Below are positions 60,181 to 64,000 of a stretch of DNA of 64,000 nucleotides, piece by piece. Location: positions 154,321-218,320 of the forward strand of contig CAILTK010000027.1 in the NCBI GenBank assembly GCA_903837135.1, given 5' to 3'. The notes beneath the pieces were generated by a model. The model searched no databases and had not been told where the DNA came from. It saw nothing but the letters and a program-made list of their open reading frames with translations. Position 1 is the stretch's first letter, and each line of letters opens with the position of its first letter. The translations under genes were made by a program, and so were the position numbers. Source of the DNA: an uncultured Caulobacterales bacterium. GTDB taxonomy: Bacteria > Pseudomonadota > Alphaproteobacteria > Caulobacterales > Caulobacteraceae.

Positions 60181-61903
60181 GCCTGTCCGGACCGGCGGGC
60201 GGCGACGGCGGCGTGTCGGACCGGTAGAGCAGCAGGTCGACCGGCTTTCCGGTCGTATAGTCGAATCCCGCGGTCTCGCCGACCAGCGCCGCCCGCGCGC
60301 CTTCGGCCTGCAGGGCCTGGCGGAAAGCGAGGTCCTGTCTTCTCTCCACCAGCACCGGCTCGCCGTCCGACAGCGCATCCGCGCCGTCGGACGGATTGTC
60401 GAGCTCGGTCTCGGTGCCGAGCAGGAAGACCAGCGACGGCTCGCCGTAGCCGACCACCGCGACCGGCCCCTCGGTGACGCCGTTGCGCGGGTCGAGATTT
60501 TTCGCCATCAGCAGGGCGGCGGCGTTCCGCGACACCCAGAGCTTGGACAAGGCCGGCGCGAGGCCCCCGGTGAGCGCCATATGCGCCGCCACACCCAGTC
60601 CAAGCGCGGCCCCGGCGGCGCGCCAGGCCCCGGGCCGGAGCATGAAGACGGCCGCCGCCAGGCCCGCCGCGATCCCCAGACCGGCGACGATCCACACCCA
60701 GCCCGACCCCGGGGCGCCATACCTGGAGCCGAGGGCGACGGCCGTGATCGCCAGGGCGAGGCTGGCCAGAAGCGCCAGCGCCGCCCCCGCGCCGCGCGTC
60801 CACCGTGTCCACGCCGCCGTCGCCGGCGCCGTCAGGGCCGCGGCGGCCAGCCAGGCGAGCGCGCCGTAGAGCGGCAGGGTGTAATGGATCAGCTTGGTCG
60901 GCATGATCTCGAACACGATCCAGCCCGGTATCAGCCAGGCCAAGGCGAAGCGGACGCCCGGTTCGGACCGGCGGAGCCAGCCGGTGACCAGGGCCACCGG
61001 CAGAAGCGCGGTGGCCGGGAAGGTCAGCAGGGGGGCCAACAACAGGTGCAGCCCCGGCGGGGCGCCGTGGGTCTCGTGTCCGCCGGCGAGCTTCGGCGCG
61101 AGGTCGCCGCCGACCGCGCCGGTCCAGAACGCCCCGTCGGTGGCGACGGTGATGGCGATGGCCCAGGGACCGACGACGGCAAGCACCAGCAGCAGCCCCC
61201 AGGCCCAGCCGAGCCGACCGATCCATCGGGCGCGCCGGTCGAAGACGGCGAGGGACGCGAGGGCGAGCCCCGCCACCATCGGGCCGATCGGCCCCTTGTC
61301 GAGGACCGACAGGGCCAGCCCGCTCCAGAACATCAGCTTGTCGAGAAAGCCGGGCGGGCGGTCCTCGCCCGCGGCCAGGTAGATGCGCCCGAGCGCCGCC
61401 ATGGACAGGGTGACCGCGCCGCACAGCACCGCGTCGGTCTTGGCGATGAAAGCCTCGCTCGACAGAAGAAGGCCGGCGCCCATGACGAGGCCGGCGTAGA
61501 GGCCGCCCCGCGCGCCGAAGAAGGCGGCCGCGCCCCACGCGCAGGCGGCCGCGGCCAGCATGGCGCCGAGAAGCGACGGAATCCTATAGGCCCAGATCTG
61601 GCGATGTTCGACCGAGGACAAGGCCGAGACGCTCGCCGCCTGAAGCCAGTGGATCGCCACGGGCTTCTTGTCCCGCGGCTCCGACTGGTAGCGGATGTTC
61701 ACGAAGTCGCCGGTCTCCAGCATCTGGGCGGTCGCCTGCGCAAACCGGCTTTCGTCGCGGTCGAGCGGCGGCAGGAAGATCAGGCCGGGCAGGGCCGACA
61801 GGAGCACCAGCGCTGCGGCGAACAGCGGCCCACGCCAGCCGGCCGACCAGGGTTGGCGCAGCGGGGGCGTCGGCGCAGCCATATCGCGGGGAATCGAACT
61901 CAT
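60170..61903 (-). CDS. Glycosyltransferase family 39 (ArnT/PMT-like)
   Basis: Polytopic transferase of 577 residues using a polyprenyl-phosphate sugar as donor on the periplasmic side. The first periplasmic loop holds the catalytic acidic motif 'PPLDRDESRFAQATAQML' and 'EPRDKKPVAIHWLQA', followed by about a dozen helices, as in ArnT. The C-terminal soluble part is short. It is divergent from a DPM1-like GT2 that could make its lipid-linked donor, and the two start codons are 111 bp apart. Target could be lipid A, a polysaccharide or a protein. Confidence 0.88.
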   Translation of the reverse strand: MSSIPRDMAAPTPPLRQPWSAGWRGPLFAAALVLLSALPGLIFLPPLDRDESRFAQATAQMLETGDFVNIRYQSEPRDKKPVAIHWLQAASVSALSSVEHRQIWAYRIPSLLGAMLAAAACAWGAAAFFGARGGLYAGLVMGAGLLLSSEAFIAKTDAVLCGAVTLSMAALGRIYLAAGEDRPPGFLDKLMFWSGLALSVLDKGPIGPMVAGLALASLAVFDRRARWIGRLGWAWGLLLVLAVVGPWAIAITVATDGAFWTGAVGGDLAPKLAGGHETHGAPPGLHLLLAPLLTFPATALLPVALVTGWLRRSEPGVRFALAWLIPGWIVFEIMPTKLIHYTLPLYGALAWLAAAALTAPATAAWTRWTRGAGAALALLASLALAITAVALGSRYGAPGSGWVWIVAGLGIAAGLAAAVFMLRPGAWRAAGAALGLGVAAHMALTGGLAPALSKLWVSRNAAALLMAKNLDPRNGVTEGPVAVVGYGEPSLVFLLGTETELDNPSDGADALSDGEPVLVERRQDLAFRQALQAEGARAALVGETAGFDYTTGKPVDLLLYRSDTPPSPPAGPDRPKT

Positions 61904-62014
61904 CGGTCCTCAACTAGCATGTCTGCGGCCCCGGCCGGAGCGACGGAGCCGCCAGCCCTCCCCATCGGCCGCAATTGCCGCTAAAAGGCGCGCCGCCCAT
62001 CGCAAACGAGATTC

Positions 62015-62776
62015 ATGTCCCTCACGCCCGCCGCCGGTGGTTCGCCTGCCGAGACCTGCTCCCCTGACGTCTCGATCGTCGTGCCCGTCTTCAATGAGGA
62101 GGGCGCGGCGGTTGATCTCGCGCGGGAGATCGCCCGCGCATTCGCCGGTCGGCGATTCGAGATCGTGTTCGTGGACGACGCGAGCCGCGACGGCACCCGC
62201 GCCGTGCTTGCCGCGCTCGCCGCCGAGATTCCCGAGTTGCGCGTCCTGTACCATCAGCATAACGCCGGCCAGAGCCGGGCGGTCCGCACCGGCGTCCTCG
62301 GCGCGCGGGGCGCCGTCATCGTCACCTTGGACGGGGATGGCCAGAACGACCCCGCCGACGCGCCCAGACTGGTCGATCGACTTGTGGCGGGCGGAAGCGA
62401 GCTCGGGTTGGTCGGCGGCCGGCGCACCAAGCGGCGGGACAGCGCCGCCAAGCGTCTCGGCTCCCGGTTCGGCAATGGGCTCCGCCGACGGCTCCTGAAC
62501 GATCAGGCCGACGACACGGGATGCGGCCTCAAGGTGTTCCGTCGCGACAGCTTCCTGCGGCTTCCCTACTTCGACCATATGCACCGGTATCTCCCGGCGC
62601 TGATGCTGCGCGAAGGGTTTCAGATTGCGTTCGAGAACGTCAATCATCGTCCGCGAACGTCCGGCGCGTCCAAATATAACAATCTGGGACGCGCATGGGT
62701 CTCGATCTCCGACCTGATGGGCGTCATGTGGCTGCGGGCGCGGGCGCGCGATCCGCAGGCGATCGGCGAGGTGTGA
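62015..62776 (+). CDS. Glycosyltransferase family 2, polyprenyl-phosphate sugar synthase-like
   Basis: DPM1/ArnC-type GT-A transferase of 253 residues, here without the C-terminal membrane helices of ArnC. Motifs: 'VSIVVPVFNEEGAAVDLAREI', 'IVFVDDASRDGTR', 'VIVTLDGDGQNDPADAPRL' (DxD) and 'GCGLKVFRRDSF', with 'MHRYLPALM' in the acceptor loop. It should transfer a sugar to undecaprenyl or dolichyl-like phosphate, producing donor for the divergent GT39 enzyme. The downstream membrane-domain partner found in some genomes is absent here. Confidence 0.9.
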   Translation: MSLTPAAGGSPAETCSPDVSIVVPVFNEEGAAVDLAREIARAFAGRRFEIVFVDDASRDGTRAVLAALAAEIPELRVLYHQHNAGQSRAVRTGVLGARGAVIVTLDGDGQNDPADAPRLVDRLVAGGSELGLVGGRRTKRRDSAAKRLGSRFGNGLRRRLLNDQADDTGCGLKVFRRDSFLRLPYFDHMHRYLPALMLREGFQIAFENVNHRPRTSGASKYNNLGRAWVSISDLMGVMWLRARARDPQAIGEV

Positions 62777-63210
62777 GCGTCGCCTCACTGTGGCGAAAAA
62801 GTCGCAATATCAAGGCGCAGCGCAAAGCTTGGGAACAAGCGTCGTTCCTCGGCATTCAGGCCACGGGATCGCAAGATCCTGATCGGGGTTCCAAGTCGGG
62901 CGTGCTGCGGCGAATTCGAGGCGAAATGCGGTTTTCGGCTTCCGTGGCAGGCGTTGAGCTCTTGCGTGGATCGGCGGGGCGCGTAAATGTGTCGCACGGT
63001 CAGGTTGGGCAAGGTCTGGACTGGGGGTGCCGATTCTTGAGCTCCGGAGATCGATTGATCGACGGCGTTAAGGGGTACTGCGTAAGTTTAATTGTAGAAA
63101 TCGGCCGAGTGTTGCGCGAGTGGCACTGTCGCTAAACGTCGCACTTGGCTATATCGTTCACAGGCCGACACATCGGTCATCGCGCTGAGGGCATAAAGAG
63201 GGCTCTTGAA
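62777..63210. other. 434-bp gene-free region before the OmpA-type gene
   Basis: No convincing coding frame or structured RNA is seen, and A+T is higher than around it. GTGAG-cgtcgc-CTCAC (62774-62789) overlaps the stop of the GT2 gene and could form a short terminator stem. Small palindromes GATCGCAAGATC (near 62870) and GATCGATTGATCGAC (near 63050) occur. The long 5' region of the OmpA-type gene presumably contains its promoter and leader; I could not fix a promoter. Confidence 0.45.
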
Positions 63211-64000
63211 ATGAAAATCACTCTGATGGCAGGCGCCGCAGCCCTGGTCGTGGCTTTCGCCGCGTCTGGCGCTCAGGCCGGATCTCCGGACGGATGGTAT
63301 GGCGCCATCGACGCCGGCTACCACACGCTCAGTAATGACGGCATCGGCGAGCATTCGTCGAACTTCGCGCCCGACGGTGCTCCTTACAATTACAAGTTCT
63401 CGAGCAAGGGCGACTGGGTCGGCTTCGCTCGTCTCGGCTACCGCCTGAACCCGAACTGGCGCGTCGAACTTGAAGGCGGATATCGCAAGGGCGACATCGA
63501 CTCGGTGATGGGCTGGTCGGGCCGCCAACAGCCGATCGGCCTCTGCGCCCCGGGCGTGACGCGCACCGCCGCCGCCCCGGCCTGCAACAGCCCGAACGGC
63601 GATCTCGACACCTGGACGGTGATGGGCAACCTGCTGTTCGACATCCTGCCGCACAGCAAGATCAGCCCCTTCGTCGGCGTCGGCGTCGGTGTGGCGAACA
63701 TCCAGGAAAAGACCTTCGGTCAATTCTCGGGCGTTCCCGCGGGCTTCGGAGCCGCCGTTCAGAATCTGTCGATCAACACCACGCAGACCGTCTTCGCCTA
63801 CCAAGGCCTCGCCGGCCTGACCTGGGACGCGACGGATCGCCTGTCGGTGGACCTGACCTACCGCTACCTCGACACCGCCAACGCGAAGTTCTCGTCGACG
63901 GGCTCGGGCACGCTGCAGCCCGGCACCTTCACCGGCAAGTACGCGGACAGCTCGCTGACCGTCGGCGTGCGTTACGCCCTCTCGCCCCCGCCGCCCCCGC
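63211..64000 (+). CDS. OmpA-type outer-membrane barrel protein (3' end outside window)
   Basis: Exported beta-barrel protein, open to the window end (263 codons seen). Signal peptide MKITLMAGAAALVVAFAASG-AQA, then barrel strands ('GWYGAIDAGYHTL', 'WVGFARLGYRLNPNWRVELEGGYR', 'WTVMGNLLFDIL', 'ISPFVGVGVGVANI', 'VFAYQGLAGLTWDATDRLSVDLTYRYL', 'SSLTVGVRYALS') of the OmpA/OmpW kind. The frame ends in SPPPPPP, the Pro-rich hinge that in OmpA precedes the peptidoglycan-binding domain. GAGGG lies upstream of the ATG. Two cysteines in a long loop ('LCAPGV', 'PACNSP') may form a disulfide. Confidence 0.88.
   Translation, partial: MKITLMAGAAALVVAFAASGAQAGSPDGWYGAIDAGYHTLSNDGIGEHSSNFAPDGAPYNYKFSSKGDWVGFARLGYRLNPNWRVELEGGYRKGDIDSVMGWSGRQQPIGLCAPGVTRTAAAPACNSPNGDLDTWTVMGNLLFDILPHSKISPFVGVGVGVANIQEKTFGQFSGVPAGFGAAVQNLSINTTQTVFAYQGLAGLTWDATDRLSVDLTYRYLDTANAKFSSTGSGTLQPGTFTGKYADSSLTVGVRYALSPPPPP

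Noticed and set aside
62785..63012. 75-residue minus-strand frame in the gap before the OmpA-type gene
   Set aside because: No ribosome binding site, no hydrophobic or domain pattern, and unusual residue mix; left as non-coding.

Overview
The window is high-GC bacterial chromosome, densely coding on both strands, with no rRNA, tRNA, phage or insertion sequence that I could recognise. Gene content points to an alphaproteobacterium, most likely Caulobacteraceae (Caulobacter or Phenylobacterium). The signs are a class I (archaeal-type) lysyl-tRNA synthetase, a SigF-like ECF sigma factor overlapping an NrsF-type six-helix anti-sigma, aerobic cobaltochelatase CobT, a Rieske/cytochrome b/cytochrome c1 operon, and an Fe-S scaffold-yidD-thrS block. 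The genus is an inference.

Layout. 1-4.5 kb: end of an RND tripartite efflux operon (permease, adaptor, NodT-type outer-membrane lipoprotein). 5.2-14.7 kb: an accessory catabolic block with SDR, cytochrome P450 and TetR on the plus strand, facing a Baeyer-Villiger-type monooxygenase, MFS transporter, CocE-type hydrolase and proline iminopeptidase-like hydrolase on the minus strand. A 30-bp element (22/30 identical) lies at the SDR promoter and just upstream of the monooxygenase, so the block looks like one regulon for oxidising, cleaving and hydrolysing an alicyclic or terpenoid-like substrate. 14.8-20 kb: signalling, with a KaiC-like ATPase translationally coupled to a hybrid histidine kinase, then an OmpR/sensor-kinase pair. 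20-25.6 kb: TPR/O-GlcNAc-transferase-like protein, acyl-CoA ligase, PAS hybrid kinase. 25.6-30.2 kb: a tight six-gene minus-strand operon (acyltransferase, tilS, pterin dehydratase, two SDRs, trmB).

30.3-47 kb: mixed housekeeping and small secreted or membrane proteins, including lysK, a TauD-type dioxygenase, cobT, DUF3089, aldehyde dehydrogenase, hydrolases and a MerR/epimerase pair. Between convergent genes near 44.4 kb lies a six-copy 17-bp tandem array, beside a 39-codon gene preceded by a clear ribosome binding site. 47.1-53.4 kb: cytochrome bc1 operon, trmL, hemF, a phytanoyl-CoA dioxygenase-like gene and cysS. 53.4-55.9 kb: sigF-nrsF divergent from a DUF1223 gene that is cut by a single in-frame amber codon; both directions have ECF-like promoters, with a three-copy 16-bp dyad array between them. 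56-59.2 kb: SRPBCC protein, Fe-S scaffold, yidD, thrS. 59.2-62.8 kb: three glycosyltransferases. The window ends inside an OmpA-type barrel protein that has just reached a proline-rich linker.

Most other long open frames are antisense shadows caused by high GC and were left out. Start sites were chosen from ribosome binding sites, overlaps and family N-termini. Two are non-ATG (CTG for the MFS transporter, TTG for the CocE-type hydrolase), and several GTG starts are noted in the entries.
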